The translations under genes and the position numbers were made by a program. A stretch of DNA of 64,000 nt, from contig NZ_AP025739.1 of assembly GCF_003574315.2 (NCBI RefSeq), positions 5,270,001-5,334,000 on the forward strand. The letters run 5' to 3'. Of this stretch, positions 9,089-18,139 are shown in pieces; positions within the stretch are counted from its first letter, which is position 1; every line of letters starts with the position of its first letter. The stretch comes from Capsulimonas corticalis (GTDB lineage Bacteria; Armatimonadota; Armatimonadia; Armatimonadales; Capsulimonadaceae). The notes below the pieces were generated by a model. The model saw only the letters and a program-made list of their open reading frames with translations, searched no databases and was not told where the DNA came from.

Positions 9089-9916
9089 TTAGTACTCGTA
9101 CTGGCGCACGTAGTCGATGTCGAAATTGCCGTTGGGATGCGTGCTTCCGTCGGGGTTGCCGGGCCAGTTGCCGCCGATGGCGCAGTTCAGGATCATGAAC
9201 ACGGTTTGGTTGTCAAAGACCCAATTGCCGCCGCCGCCGCGCGAGAAGGTTCCGGTCTGTTTTCCATCGACATAGAAGGTGCAGTAGCCGGGCTGCCAGT
9301 TGACCCCGTAGTTATGATAGGTCGTCGTGGAGCTGTTGGGCGAGGTGATCAGGGTCGGGTCCCAGCCGGGCATATGCAGGCTCTGGTGGTTCTCCCACTG
9401 TCCATTGATCTCTTCCGCCACATCGATCTCGCCGCACGCCGGCCAGCCGACCGAGCCGATATTGTTGCCGAGGAACCAGAACGCCGGCCAGTACCCTTTT
9501 CCCGCGTTCGGGAATTTACAGCGCGTTTCAAAATAGCCATAGGGGCCAAAGGAATGACGGCCCGAGGTATTGATGCGCGCCGAATACCAATGGCCGTTGC
9601 CATCCTGCTGCGGCTCGATTTGCAGCGCCTGGCTGTCCGTTCCCGTACCGTCCCAAATCATATGCGCATTGGCCAGGGAGCTGACATATGTCTCCAGCTC
9701 GTTGTTGCCCCACCCGCCCGCGCCGGTGTCGTATTTCCAGGTTCCGGAATAGGGCGCGGCGGACGACGACGCTCCCGTAAATTCATCGCTCCACACCAGG
9801 CGCATTCCAGAAGGCGCCTGCGCGTGGGACATTCCCCCTGAGATTCCGATGAGAGCGAGCGCCAGCGCCGGCGCGGTCCACTTTGCGATCCCCAACTTCA
9901 TTTGAAAGCGATACAT
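9089..9916 (-). CDS. Secreted glycoside hydrolase family 16 (endo-beta-glucanase type)
   Basis: A 275-residue protein with a signal peptide (hydrophobic core about residues 14-27, cleavage near SHAQAPS). The mature part has WSDEFTG, WGNNELETY, GYFETRCKFP, and the GH16 catalytic motif GEIDVAEEING, in which the first and last Glu of ExDxxE act as nucleophile and acid/base. FYVDGKQTGTFSRG and FMILNCAIGGNWPG follow, all typical of bacterial laminarinase/lichenase-like members. It should cleave beta-1,3- or mixed-linkage glucans outside the cell. An AAGGAGA motif precedes the chosen ATG. A strong promoter lies upstream at 10080-10108, with the end of an insertion sequence about 28 bases further up. 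Confidence 0.92.
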   Translation of the reverse strand: MYRFQMKLGIAKWTAPALALALIGISGGMSHAQAPSGMRLVWSDEFTGASSSAAPYSGTWKYDTGAGGWGNNELETYVSSLANAHMIWDGTGTDSQALQIEPQQDGNGHWYSARINTSGRHSFGPYGYFETRCKFPNAGKGYWPAFWFLGNNIGSVGWPACGEIDVAEEINGQWENHQSLHMPGWDPTLITSPNSSTTTYHNYGVNWQPGYCTFYVDGKQTGTFSRGGGGNWVFDNQTVFMILNCAIGGNWPGNPDGSTHPNGNFDIDYVRQYEY

Positions 9917-10079
9917 CTTCGTGCTGTCTCCTTAAGCTTGACTTCAACGCTGAATTGATCCGGGCGATAGTTTCGAACAGCCCCCTTTCGTCAGACACAC
10001 TTCCTGATTGGCAATAGTGTCTTTGAAAACAAATCAGAATGGCGCCACTAAAAACGCTTTTGCGTATTGGTATGTCCAG

Positions 10080-10108
10080 ATTATATCAAGGGTGAATCAT
10101 TGTGTCAA
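10080..10108 (-). promoter_or_regulatory. Sigma70-type promoter of the GH16 gene
   Basis: On the minus strand TTGACA (10108-10103), a 17-base spacer and TATAAT (10085-10080) match the consensus exactly. The predicted leader is about 155 bases. A short palindrome, ACGC-TTTT-GCGT (about 10054-10065), lies just downstream and could be an operator, but nothing else supports that. Confidence 0.8.
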
Positions 10109-10203
10109 GCACTATTTATTTATTCTGGCGCCGGCGTGTTACTGTTCCGCGAATATGTCCTCCTTAAGTGTTCTGCGATTATGTCCTCGTCGAACCTTAA
10201 GGA

Positions 10204-11523
10204 ATGGAGATATTGACGTTGACTGTCTCGGAACAAAGAACCATCGATCTGCTTACTCGGCTGGCAGCTCACCAGATTACCGTGGAGCGAGCCGCAGAAC
10301 TTCTTGGGCTCTCCTCTCGTCAGGTCCGGCGTAAGCTCAAACGCTTTCTGGCCGAGGGAGTAAATGCGATCCCGCACGGCAATCGCCGCCGAAAACCACA
10401 CAATATCCTCGACCCAGACACGCGGACACGGATCCTTGCTCTCACCAGCACCGGCGGACCCTACCATGGGTTCAATGTTTGCCACACGCGCGACTTGCTG
10501 GCCGCCAGCGATGACATCCAGATCGGGCGTTCCACCTTGCACAAGCTTCTTCACCCAAAGCTCCCCCAGAGGTTAAGGAAGCGAAACCTGCGCGAGGCGT
10601 GGTGCGTCGCCGACGCTTGCGCAAAGCCGCCTCGGGCATGATGGTGCAGATTGATGGTTCTCCACACGATTGGCTCGAAGGACGCGGGCCTCGCCTGTGC
10701 TTAATGGGTGCGATCGATGACGCCGACAACCATGTCCTGCATGCCCATTTATGTCCTGCATGCCCATTTTCGTCCGAACGAAGATGCTGCTGGTTATCTC
10801 TGGATGTTCCGAGCGATTGCCATCGAGTATGGCCTGCCCGCCAGCTACTACCATGACAAACACACCATCTTGAGATCACCCAAAAAGGCCACGATCGAGG
10901 ACGAACTGGCCGGACAGATCCCCATGAGCCATGTCCAGAAAGTACTCCATGACCTGGGCGTAGAGAGCATCGCCGCCCATTCCCCGCAAGCCAAAGGGCG
11001 GATCGAGCGGCTCTGGAGCACCTTTCAAGACCGGCTCGTCAAAGAAATGCGTTTGGCGGGTATCTCGACGATGGAGCAGGCGAATGCATTTTTGCCTGCG
11101 TTCATCGCTAAGCATAATGCTCAGTTCGGCATCGAAGCGGCCGATCCCCACTCGGCGTTCATTGTGTTAGAACCCGATTTTGATCTGGACTACTATTTCA
11201 GCATGCAGGAAACGCGCACCGTCAAGGCGGACCACACGCTGAGTTTTGAGGGCAAAGTCTACCAGATTACCGCTGCCTCACGAAGCCGCTCGCTAGCAGG
11301 TCAAAAAGTCAGTGTCCGAGTAAATCCCGAAGGCCAGCTTCACCTCTACGATGGGAAGAAGCGGCTCGATTATCGCCTTGCGTCCGCCGCGTCAGCGAAG
11401 GCAAAGCCCGAACAATCCTCACCCAAGCCTCCGAGGTCTCAGCTCGAAACACCGAAATCTCAGCCCTGCGATCCAGCCGCCGCTGTTAGAAAAAGGGCCT
11501 GGCTTCATGCGGTGGCTCCCTAG
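10204..11523 (+). pseudogene. DDE transposase, ISNCY/IS1202-like, two frameshifts
   Basis: Three pieces of one transposase are spread over two frames. 10204 to about 10560 encodes an N-terminal helix-turn-helix (AAELLGLSSRQVRRKLKRF). About 10560-10750 encodes MVQIDGSPHDWLEGRGP with the first catalytic Asp. About 10750-11523 encodes YHDKH (second Asp), AKGRIERLW (catalytic Glu) and DRLVKEMRLAGISTMEQ. The second break is caused by an exact 19-base tandem duplication (about 10732-10769). Deleting one copy restores DNHVLHAHFRPNEDAAGY in one frame. The first break is a single missing base near a run of C at 10562-10566. The element should be unable to move itself. Confidence 0.88.
10732..10769 (+). 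repeat. 19-base perfect tandem duplication inside the transposase
   Basis: The unit ATGTCCTGCATGCCCATTT occurs twice in direct succession. Nineteen is not a multiple of three, so it shifts the frame. Removing one unit rejoins the two halves of the transposase without loss. Confidence 0.9.
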
Positions 11524-11699
11524 CACAAAGTGGACAAAGTCGCAGAACACTTAGCGGACATAATCGCAGAGCAGGAACAGCACGGAATTTGCCGGGAAGA
11601 TTCCGGAGGCCAACGTGGTTGACCGAACGACCGAGGGGCCACCTGGAGATGAACGCTCATCTTCAGGCGGCCCCCGATTATGTCCTATCGGCGGACAGG

Positions 11700-13196
11700 C
11701 TAATTGACGACAACGTCGTCTACGTTGGCCCACTGGTTCGCGGAGGATTTGTTATAGAACGAAACCTCCAGAGTTCCGCTCGTGACATTCACCGTGGTGG
11801 AGATCTTCGTCCACGTATTCGTCGTGGGGAAGTTGACCGAGGTGATGCTGCTGCCTCCGTTGTAGTATCGCACCAGCATCTGGCAGGCGGTCTGGCCGCC
11901 GGAGCTTCTCACCCAGGCGCTGACGGTGTGCGAGCCATTGGGAACCGTGACTTGCTGGTACAGGGTCAGCTCGTAAGCGCTGGAAGACCAGGTCGTAAAT
12001 CCGTACGTTCCCGTGTGCGCATCGCCGGCGTAATTGGAGGCATAGCCGGCCGAGCCGTTGCTGCCGACCCACATATTCCAGTTGTTCAGGTTGCCGGTTT
12101 CAAATCCGGAGTTCGCCAGATAGTTCGTGGAGACGGGGTTGCCGCCGTTCGTGAAGAGCGACAGATATTTGGCCTTCGACTGCGGGAACTCGGATACGGT
12201 GGATCCATTGGAGCCGGGCCACAGGTCATGATCGCCATCCGAGGCGTAAACGTCAAAGTAGCACTCGATCGCGATATTGTTCGCCTTGAACCAATTGTAC
12301 ATGTTCTGAATGAACGAGGGATCGTCGCCGCCCGCCGGGCGGCTTTCGTTGACGCCCCAAACGCCCCATTCCGGAATGATGAGCGGAATTCCGGTGGACT
12401 GGGACAGGCCCGTGTAGTAGCTCAGGCCATAGTTGTCCTGATAATCCGTCCAGGCCGACGCCTGCTGCGCGGCGGTCGGCTGGTAGGTGGAGCTGGACGT
12501 ATTGGCGTACTCGTTTTGCGAGCCGTTGCCGCCATGCGGATAATCGTCGTAGACGTCATCCCCGATATAATCGACATATTGCGAGCTAAGGCCGTTCCAG
12601 TCCTGATCCGTCGCCTGCTGTCCCCATCCGTTGCTGGGATTCCAGCAGACTTTGTAGGAAGTGCCGTGGGCGGAATTGTAGGCGTGAACCGTATTTGCCG
12701 CCTGCTGGAAGGCCGGGACCCAGTGCGACTGATCCTGCGCGGCGTTCCAGACCGTATAGCCCAGGTTCATCTCCCAGCCGATGCGAAGAATGGCGCGGGT
12801 GAGGCCGGCGGCCTGCATATTCGAGCACATGGTGGTGAAATGGCTGTTGTAAGCGCCGGTCGCGCCCGCCGCCAGGGTCGATCCATCGCTGGGAATGAGC
12901 GGAACGCCCAGCAGAAGATTGCCGCTGGGGTTGTTCTTTTCCCAGGTCCCCCAAGGGCCGTACAGCCACTGCGAGTTTTCGATATCCCCCCAGTTGGAGT
13001 GCGGCTCGAAGTCCTCGCCCCAAACTCCCGTGCTGCCAAGCCACGTCTGATATTGCGGCAGCTGGTTGACGCCATAGGGAGCGGGGCCCGTGTAGACCGC
13101 TTCCTGAAACGCCGCCGCCGGCCGCTGCGCGGCGAGGCCGGCCGCAATTACCAATAACGTGGCGGACGCCGCCGCCACTTTTTGCAGTCTGTTCAT
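11700..13196 (-). CDS. Secreted GH26-like glycosidase with C-terminal carbohydrate-binding module
   Basis: A 498-residue protein. The ATG at 13196 is chosen because AAAGGAG precedes it and it starts a signal peptide (MNRLQKVAAASATLLVIAAG); the open frame extends 38 codons further upstream. The catalytic domain has AILRIGWEMNLGY (candidate acid/base Glu), YKVCWNPSNGW, YVDYIGDDVYDDYP and PLIIPEWGVWG (candidate nucleophile Glu), the order seen in clan GH-A and closest to GH26 endo-mannanases. The last about 140 residues (NSGFETGNLNNWNMWVG to NVDDVVVN) form a jelly-roll-type binding module nearly identical in design to that of the neighbouring gene. It probably acts on mannan or a related hemicellulose. 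The 116 bases between its stop and the insertion sequence hold nothing recognised. Confidence 0.8.
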   Translation of the reverse strand: MNRLQKVAAASATLLVIAAGLAAQRPAAAFQEAVYTGPAPYGVNQLPQYQTWLGSTGVWGEDFEPHSNWGDIENSQWLYGPWGTWEKNNPSGNLLLGVPLIPSDGSTLAAGATGAYNSHFTTMCSNMQAAGLTRAILRIGWEMNLGYTVWNAAQDQSHWVPAFQQAANTVHAYNSAHGTSYKVCWNPSNGWGQQATDQDWNGLSSQYVDYIGDDVYDDYPHGGNGSQNEYANTSSSTYQPTAAQQASAWTDYQDNYGLSYYTGLSQSTGIPLIIPEWGVWGVNESRPAGGDDPSFIQNMYNWFKANNIAIECYFDVYASDGDHDLWPGSNGSTVSEFPQSKAKYLSLFTNGGNPVSTNYLANSGFETGNLNNWNMWVGSNGSAGYASNYAGDAHTGTYGFTTWSSSAYELTLYQQVTVPNGSHTVSAWVRSSGGQTACQMLVRYYNGGSSITSVNFPTTNTWTKISTTVNVTSGTLEVSFYNKSSANQWANVDDVVVN

Positions 13197-13245
13197 CGTT
13201 ACTCCTTTGTTTTCCGTGTCGCGTATCACCGAGTTGTTTGAAGAA

Positions 13246-13274
13246 GCCATCCGGGGCATGCGGTCCCGGATGGC
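13246..13274 (-). terminator. Hairpin downstream of the second GH26-like gene
   Basis: A 10-bp perfect stem (GCCATCCGGG/CCCGGATGGC) with a 9-base loop lies between two minus-strand genes. The run of T that follows is weak (TTCTTC), so it may be an attenuator or only partly efficient. Confidence 0.55.
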
Positions 13275-13293
13275 AACCGTCGATCTGAGAAAG

Positions 13294-15132
13294 CTAATTG
13301 ACGACGACATCGTCGAGGTTCAGCCACTGATTGCCGCTAGCGTGACTATAGAAGGAGACCTCCAGAGTTCCAGTGGTGACATTCACCGTGGTGGAGATCT
13401 TTATCCAGGCGCTCGCCGCCGGGATATTGACGGTTACCGGAGAGCCGCCGTGGTATTGGACGATCATCTGGCACGCGGCTTGGCCTCCGCTGTTCTTAAC
13501 CCAGGCGCTAATGGTGTGCGAACCGTTCGGCACAGTCACCTGCTGGTACAGCGTCAGTTCGTAGGGACTGGTCGACCAGTTTGTGTAGCCCCACGATCCG
13601 GTGCGGGCGTCGCCGGTATAGTTGGACGCATACGCCGCCCCGCTATTGCCGCCAACCCACATGTTCCAGCCGCTGAGATTGCCGGCTTCAAACCCGGGGT
13701 TGACGAGATAGTTCGCGGGGACGACCGGGGTCGCGTTAACTTCGGAGGAATACGCGCTCGCGCCCTTCGAGTTGACGCCCTTGATCTTGTAGTAATAGCG
13801 GGTTCCGTTCGTCAGCCCCGTGTTCACATAGGAAGTTGCGGTGACGCCGGTCGCGATCGCGGTGGCGGATTCGCCGCCCGCCGTCGTTCCCCGATAGATG
13901 TTGTAGCTGGTCGCGCCGCCGGTGAAGTCCCAGGAGAGAGACACCTGGCCCGAGGCGGCCGTCGCACTCAGACCGGCGGGAACGGGCGGAACGGATGTAA
14001 AGCCGGCGTCGCCGAAGAGCTGCTTGTAAAGCGCGGCGGATTTTGGGAAGGTGGTGGCGCCGAAGATCCCGGATAGGCTGCTGTTGCCGTCCGCGGGCGC
14101 CTCAAAGTAGCACTCTGCGGCGACGTGATTATTCGGGTCCGACATCCAGTTGTACATTCGCTGGAGATACGAGGTGTTGTCGCCGCCGCTCGGATGGCTG
14201 CCGTCGTTGAGCTGCCACAGGCCCCATTCGCCGATTACCATCGGCTTGCCGTGAGTGCGGGCGAGATCGGCGAACACATTGATTCGCGGAAGCTCCGAAT
14301 TGAACCACGCGGAGTCGCGCTGGGCCTGAGTCGGCTGCGTGGTTCCCACGGGATACACTCCGCCGTACGCATAGTCGTATGTATCGATGCCGATATAATC
14401 GACATAGGCGTCGCCGGGATAGAAGTTCGGCGCCCATACCTGGACGTTGCCGTCGGTGGGATTCCAGCAGAACTTGATGAGGTGATTGGGATCGTTGGCG
14501 CGCATCGTGTTCACGATATTTCGCCACGCCGCGATGTAATTGTTGGGCATATTCGACATGACGTTGAGATTGCCGAATGGATTCCAGCCGCCGTCGAACT
14601 CATAGCCAAGGCGAACGATCACTTTCTTAAAGCCGAGGGAGTTGACTTCCTGAGCGTAATTGGCGAAATAGGACATGATCGTCGGATCATTGTTCGCTTC
14701 CGCCTGCCACGTCGCGTCTTCCCAGGCCAGTTTTTGGTTCCAGGAATCGTTGCCGTTGGGATCGGCCGGCATCTGCCCCATTCCCAGAATGACCGTCGGA
14801 AGATTCGCGCCGTATCGCTGCTGCATCGTGGACCAGGGGCTGTTCCAATTGACATGCTGGCAGCAGTCGTACCAGTCGCCCGGTCCCCACCCCGGATCCG
14901 CCTCGGCGCCAAGGTTCGCCACGCCGAGCCACGAACGATACGATCCCCAGTTGCCGGTTCCCTGGCCCGCCGGCCCGTTCAGATTCAGGTCATAGGCCTG
15001 GTTGTAGAGATAAACCGACTGCTCGAAGCTTGTCGCGGCGGCGGCCGGCTTCGACGCCGGCAAGAGCGCGGCGATGCCCAGCGCACACGCCGCCATGGAT
15101 TTTGTCCATCGTCGTAACATCATAGTGTCCAT
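13294..15132 (-). CDS. Secreted GH26-like glycosidase with fibronectin type III and binding module
   Basis: A 612-residue paralogue of the previous gene. The ATG at 15132 follows AAGGGAAG and starts a signal peptide ending near KPAAAATS; the longer frame is rejected. The catalytic domain shows VIVRLGYEFDGGWNPFG (acid/base Glu), IKFCWNPTDGN, YVDYIGIDTYDYAYG and PMVIGEWGLWQ (nucleophile Glu). A fibronectin type III domain (about VPAGLSATAASGQVSLSW to EVNATP) links to a C-terminal module like that of its neighbour (NPGFEAGNLSGWNMW to NLDDVVVN). An extracellular endo-acting hemicellulase is likely. Its promoter lies at 15342-15370, inside the end of the GH140 gene, with a palindromic operator just downstream. 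Confidence 0.8.
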   Translation of the reverse strand: MDTMMLRRWTKSMAACALGIAALLPASKPAAAATSFEQSVYLYNQAYDLNLNGPAGQGTGNWGSYRSWLGVANLGAEADPGWGPGDWYDCCQHVNWNSPWSTMQQRYGANLPTVILGMGQMPADPNGNDSWNQKLAWEDATWQAEANNDPTIMSYFANYAQEVNSLGFKKVIVRLGYEFDGGWNPFGNLNVMSNMPNNYIAAWRNIVNTMRANDPNHLIKFCWNPTDGNVQVWAPNFYPGDAYVDYIGIDTYDYAYGGVYPVGTTQPTQAQRDSAWFNSELPRINVFADLARTHGKPMVIGEWGLWQLNDGSHPSGGDNTSYLQRMYNWMSDPNNHVAAECYFEAPADGNSSLSGIFGATTFPKSAALYKQLFGDAGFTSVPPVPAGLSATAASGQVSLSWDFTGGATSYNIYRGTTAGGESATAIATGVTATSYVNTGLTNGTRYYYKIKGVNSKGASAYSSEVNATPVVPANYLVNPGFEAGNLSGWNMWVGGNSGAAYASNYTGDARTGSWGYTNWSTSPYELTLYQQVTVPNGSHTISAWVKNSGGQAACQMIVQYHGGSPVTVNIPAASAWIKISTTVNVTTGTLEVSFYSHASGNQWLNLDDVVVN

Positions 15133-15312
15133 AAGCTTCCCTTTTTGTATTGCAAACATAGCAATGAAAAACAACTGAGATTGAGTCGGAGCTCCAAAGC
15201 CCAACCCGTCGCCGCCATGGAAACGATTGACCTCCTCACGCCAATATCGGGCGGTGTTTTTAAATTGCAAATATAACAATAGATTCAAATTCAATATGGG
15301 CGATTACTACGC

Positions 15313-15370
15313 ACAAGGTAGACATGTCTACTTGACGAGCAATTATCTCACAGGCCCCTGGATTTGTCAA
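15313..15370 (-). promoter_or_regulatory. Promoter and palindromic operator of the second GH26-like gene
   Basis: On the minus strand TTGACA (15370-15365), a 17-base spacer and GATAAT (15347-15342) form a near-consensus promoter. About 10 bases past the expected start lies the 14-base perfect palindrome GTAGACATGTCTAC (15318-15331), extended with one bulge to 15313-15334. The TGA in the -35 box is the stop codon of the upstream GH140 gene. The spacer and flanks are nearly the same as in the GH140 promoter at 16716-16777. Confidence 0.8.
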
Positions 15371-16683
15371 GCGGTCAAAATTTCAGCAGGCGATCCGGGC
15401 GCCGGAAAGCCGCAGCTCTCGTCGTCAATCACGAGCACCCAGTCGTTTCCCGGTCCCGAGGACGGCGGTGTGAACTCCGTCAGGTTTTGACGCGGAACAA
15501 CCCCGCCGAAGCGCGCGGCGCCGGTGCGCGGGTCGAACCAGTGCATCGTCTTCTTCTCTCCCGAGAGACGATCCAGATGGACACGGAACGGACGACCGGA
15601 AGCGCTGTAGATCAGCGCATAGCGTCCATGTGAGTCTTGAGTCGCCTGAATATGGTCGGTTCCGATCGATGCGTCGCTCGCGAGCAAAGACTGCGCGGGA
15701 ATGCGCGTCAAGTAGGGTCGAGATTCCATCAGCGAACGCAGAATCCCCATCTGAACCGCGCCCGGCAGGTGGATCGCCTCGCGCCACGGAGTGCGGGGAT
15801 GGTTGACGGGCGGCTCCCAGGCGGGATTTAAGAACTGCCAGATGTCGTGACAGCCGTAGGTATGCCCGCAGGCGCCGGCGAAGACCGCGCCGTAGGCGGA
15901 TTTACGGACATCGTAATCGTCCAGATAACCGTAGGCGGGGTTGAAGGATGCGACATGATCTTCGTAGCCAGGCTCGCCATCGAGACAGGGCTTGACGGGC
16001 GTGCGGGCGTAGTCCGAGGCAATATCATGGTATGTGGCGCGATCGCGATCATGCCCCGTCTGCCACATATTGAAGTCGAGCCAAGGCTCATCATGCATCC
16101 ACTGCGCGGAACTATGACAGCCTGGAGGGTGAAACGTCCGCAGATGCGCGCCGCCATCGCCTTCGGACAGCCCTTCGGCCATCGCCCGGATCATCTCTTT
16201 GTGCTCGTCGCTGAGAATATGGCGGTCGCCCCCCAGCACCCAGATCAGGTTCGCGTTTCGATAACGGCGTCCCAGCCACTCTCCATAAGCGCGGGCATTG
16301 GCCGGGGTAAAGATCTCGGGACCGGCGCCCCACGCCTTGTTCCACTTGTCGCCCCAGGTCGGCAGCAAGGCGACGGTCAATCCCAATGCATTGGCGCAGG
16401 CGATCAGCCAGTCGGCGTACGCAAAATACTCTTCGTTCGGCCGCAATGGATCGTTGTCGATCAAAGCGATCTGTCCGTAACGGTTGGGCTTGGCGAATCC
16501 ATACTCGACCAGCGCCACCGTCTGAATGACCGTGAACTTCTTCGCGACCCGGTCCTGAAGATAGAACTCGGCTTCCTCGCGGTCCAGCCGGTACAGGATT
16601 TCCCAGGCGGTGTCGGCCAGATAAAAGAACGCCGTCCCGTCGTCATGGACGAGAAATCGTCGGTTGTCGCTGATTTTGAGCAT
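15367..16683 (-). CDS. DUF4038/GH140-like glycosidase, apiosidase type
   Basis: A 438-residue protein without a signal peptide. It opens with MLKISDNRRFLVHDDGTAFFYLADTAWE, the usual start of DUF4038 proteins. YGEWLGRRYRNANLIWVLGGDRH carries the Asp after the tryptophan-leucine strand, and TPVKPCLDGEPGYED carries the second acidic residue. A C-terminal beta-sandwich (about residues 350-438) ends the protein. GH140 members release apiose-containing sugars from rhamnogalacturonan II; other DUF4038 proteins have different specificities, so apiosidase is a guess from family. It has its own promoter with a 30-bp palindrome. The product appears cytoplasmic, so it may act on imported oligosaccharides. 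Confidence 0.78.
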   Translation of the reverse strand: MLKISDNRRFLVHDDGTAFFYLADTAWEILYRLDREEAEFYLQDRVAKKFTVIQTVALVEYGFAKPNRYGQIALIDNDPLRPNEEYFAYADWLIACANALGLTVALLPTWGDKWNKAWGAGPEIFTPANARAYGEWLGRRYRNANLIWVLGGDRHILSDEHKEMIRAMAEGLSEGDGGAHLRTFHPPGCHSSAQWMHDEPWLDFNMWQTGHDRDRATYHDIASDYARTPVKPCLDGEPGYEDHVASFNPAYGYLDDYDVRKSAYGAVFAGACGHTYGCHDIWQFLNPAWEPPVNHPRTPWREAIHLPGAVQMGILRSLMESRPYLTRIPAQSLLASDASIGTDHIQATQDSHGRYALIYSASGRPFRVHLDRLSGEKKTMHWFDPRTGAARFGGVVPRQNLTEFTPPSSGPGNDWVLVIDDESCGFPAPGSPAEILTA

Positions 16684-16715
16684 GGCGCTTCTTACATGAG
16701 GGCTTAATCTTGAAT

Positions 16716-16777
16716 AGCGTCAGGAAGACATGTCTTCCTGACGCTAAGATTATCTCATAGGACCTGACATTTGTCAA
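16716..16777 (-). promoter_or_regulatory. Promoter and 30-bp palindromic operator of the GH140-like gene
   Basis: On the minus strand TTGACA (16777-16772), a 17-base spacer and GATAAT (16754-16749). Immediately downstream, 16716-16745 is a perfect 30-base palindrome centred on AGACATGTCT. Its position near +10 suits a repressor that blocks transcription until an inducing sugar is present. The same core is found in the promoter at 15313-15370. Confidence 0.85.
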
Positions 16778-16810
16778 GGAGGCAAAAAGCGATTGCTCCG
16801 CTCTGAGCAT

Positions 16811-18139
16811 TTACACCGATTTCTCCCCCATCGGCCGCGCGCTGCGCGCCCATTTTGGCAGAAAGGGAATAAACAAAGCGCCGAGCAGGGAAAACAACGC
16901 TCCGGCCCAGCAGACGGCTTCCCATCCGGCGCGGTAATGGTGCTGCGCGCCGCCGAATGCGTCGTAGATCGAGCCGCCGAGCTTGCCGCCAAGCGTGCTT
17001 CCTAAAAACTGCGCCGCGTAGACCATGCCGTAAACCGTCGCTTCGATCTTTGGCGGACAGGCGCGCGCGCCCAGACCAAGCAAGGCGAGCAAATACCAGC
17101 CTCCCAGGACACTCCCTCCAAATGTGATCGCAATGGCGGATGTCGTATCACGCATCCATAACAGGGGAACGTATCCCAGGCAGTCCAGCAGCACCAATCC
17201 GAAAACTAACATGCGGGCAGGAAGACGAGGCGCAATCGCAGCGTATGTCAGGAAACCGACGACGGAGCCGGCGGCGCCCCACCCGTTCAGATCGCCCAGA
17301 AACTGCGGCGTGAACCGCAGATAGTCCACTTGATAGAAGAACTGCGCGCTGCCTGTTCCGGGGGTCAGGATCAGATAGAAGATAAAGGCGACGACCGCCC
17401 ACAGACCATCCGAGCGAAACGCGGTCTTCAAAACGGCGAACGACTGCGCGCTCTCCCGCCACTTCTCACGCATTCGCTCCGATGGGGTCCGTTCGGCGTC
17501 GGCGGCGTAACTCGACTTTTTCTCGTCGATGAACCATGTCAGCGGCAGCGCGAGCAGGGCCATCAAAGACGCTGCCAGGAAACACGCCCCGTACGACCAG
17601 TGCTGTGTGACGTAACCGCTGAGATGCGCGGCGACGGCCACGACCAGCGCCGAGCGCACGAACTGCTGGATCGTTTGCAGCCGCCCCGTCTGGCCGGTGG
17701 CGTTTCCCGTACGCACCAGCACCGCCTCCATGATCACGAACATCAGCACGATCCCCGCCGTCTGGCCGATCAGCAGGAGAACGAGCGCCGCGTACGAATA
17801 TCCGCGCAGCAGCGAGAGCGCGAACAGCGCCGCCGCCTCCACCAGGGCGGCGGCAAAAAAGTACGAACGGCGGTGGTAGCCTGCGAAGGGGACGATATCG
17901 GAGAGAAACCCGATCGCGGGCCGAAGGTACGCCGGAATATTGGTAAAAATCCCCAGCGTCGCAACGCCGCCGGCGGTCAGCGCCATCTGGTCTTTATAGA
18001 GAAAGTTCAGCTTTTCGACGGACAAGGCGTTGACAAACGTATCGACGGCGACGGTTCCGGCGACCAGCAGCGCCGTCTTGAGCACGGAGGCGCGCAGATC
18101 CGGCGCGGGTTCGGTTTCTTTGATCAAAGTGGGCGTCAT
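16811..18139 (-). CDS. MFS transporter, folate-biopterin/AmpG-like group
   Basis: A 442-residue integral membrane protein with about 12 hydrophobic segments and a charged central loop ([25 protein letters not shown]). The segment [23 protein letters not shown] matches the loop 2-3 signature of the folate-biopterin (BT1) and AmpG-related MFS groups. The substrate is not known. It overlaps the PEP carboxykinase gene by four bases (ATGA), which points to co-translation. Confidence 0.8.
   Translation of the reverse strand: MTPTLIKETEPAPDLRASVLKTALLVAGTVAVDTFVNALSVEKLNFLYKDQMALTAGGVATLGIFTNIPAYLRPAIGFLSDIVPFAGYHRRSYFFAAALVEAAALFALSLLRGYSYAALVLLLIGQTAGIVLMFVIMEAVLVRTGNATGQTGRLQTIQQFVRSALVVAVAAHLSGYVTQHWSYGACFLAASLMALLALPLTWFIDEKKSSYAADAERTPSERMREKWRESAQSFAVLKTAFRSDGLWAVVAFIFYLILTPGTGSAQFFYQVDYLRFTPQFLGDLNGWGAAGSVVGFLTYAAIAPRLPARMLVFGLVLLDCLGYVPLLWMRDTTSAIAITFGGSVLGGWYLLALLGLGARACPPKIEATVYGMVYAAQFLGSTLGGKLGGSIYDAFGGAQHHYRAGWEAVCWAGALFSLLGALFIPFLPKWARSARPMGEKSV

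Larger units (their letters stand above)
10136..11583 (+). mobile_element. Decayed insertion sequence, ISNCY/IS1202-like
   Basis: The element is bounded by imperfect inverted ends at about 10136-10185 and 11535-11583. Each end carries two copies of a short motif close to CTGCGATTATGTCC separated by TAAGTGTT, in mirror orientation. Between them lies a transposase broken in two places. No clear target duplication was found at the edges. It sits between the GH16 gene and the two GH26-like genes and separates a previously continuous glycosidase block. A further CGATTATGTCC at 11675-11685, outside the right end, may be a relic of another copy or chance. Confidence 0.8.

Noticed and set aside
10555-10570. 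Programmed -1 frameshift in the transposase
   Set aside because: No standard slippery heptamer is in the right phase and a second, clearly accidental shift lies downstream; decay is simpler.
11589-13157. Long plus-strand open frame of 522 codons opposite the GH26-like gene
   Set aside because: It is the antisense shadow of a gene with signal peptide and active-site motifs; it has no recognisable domain. High GC makes such frames common here.
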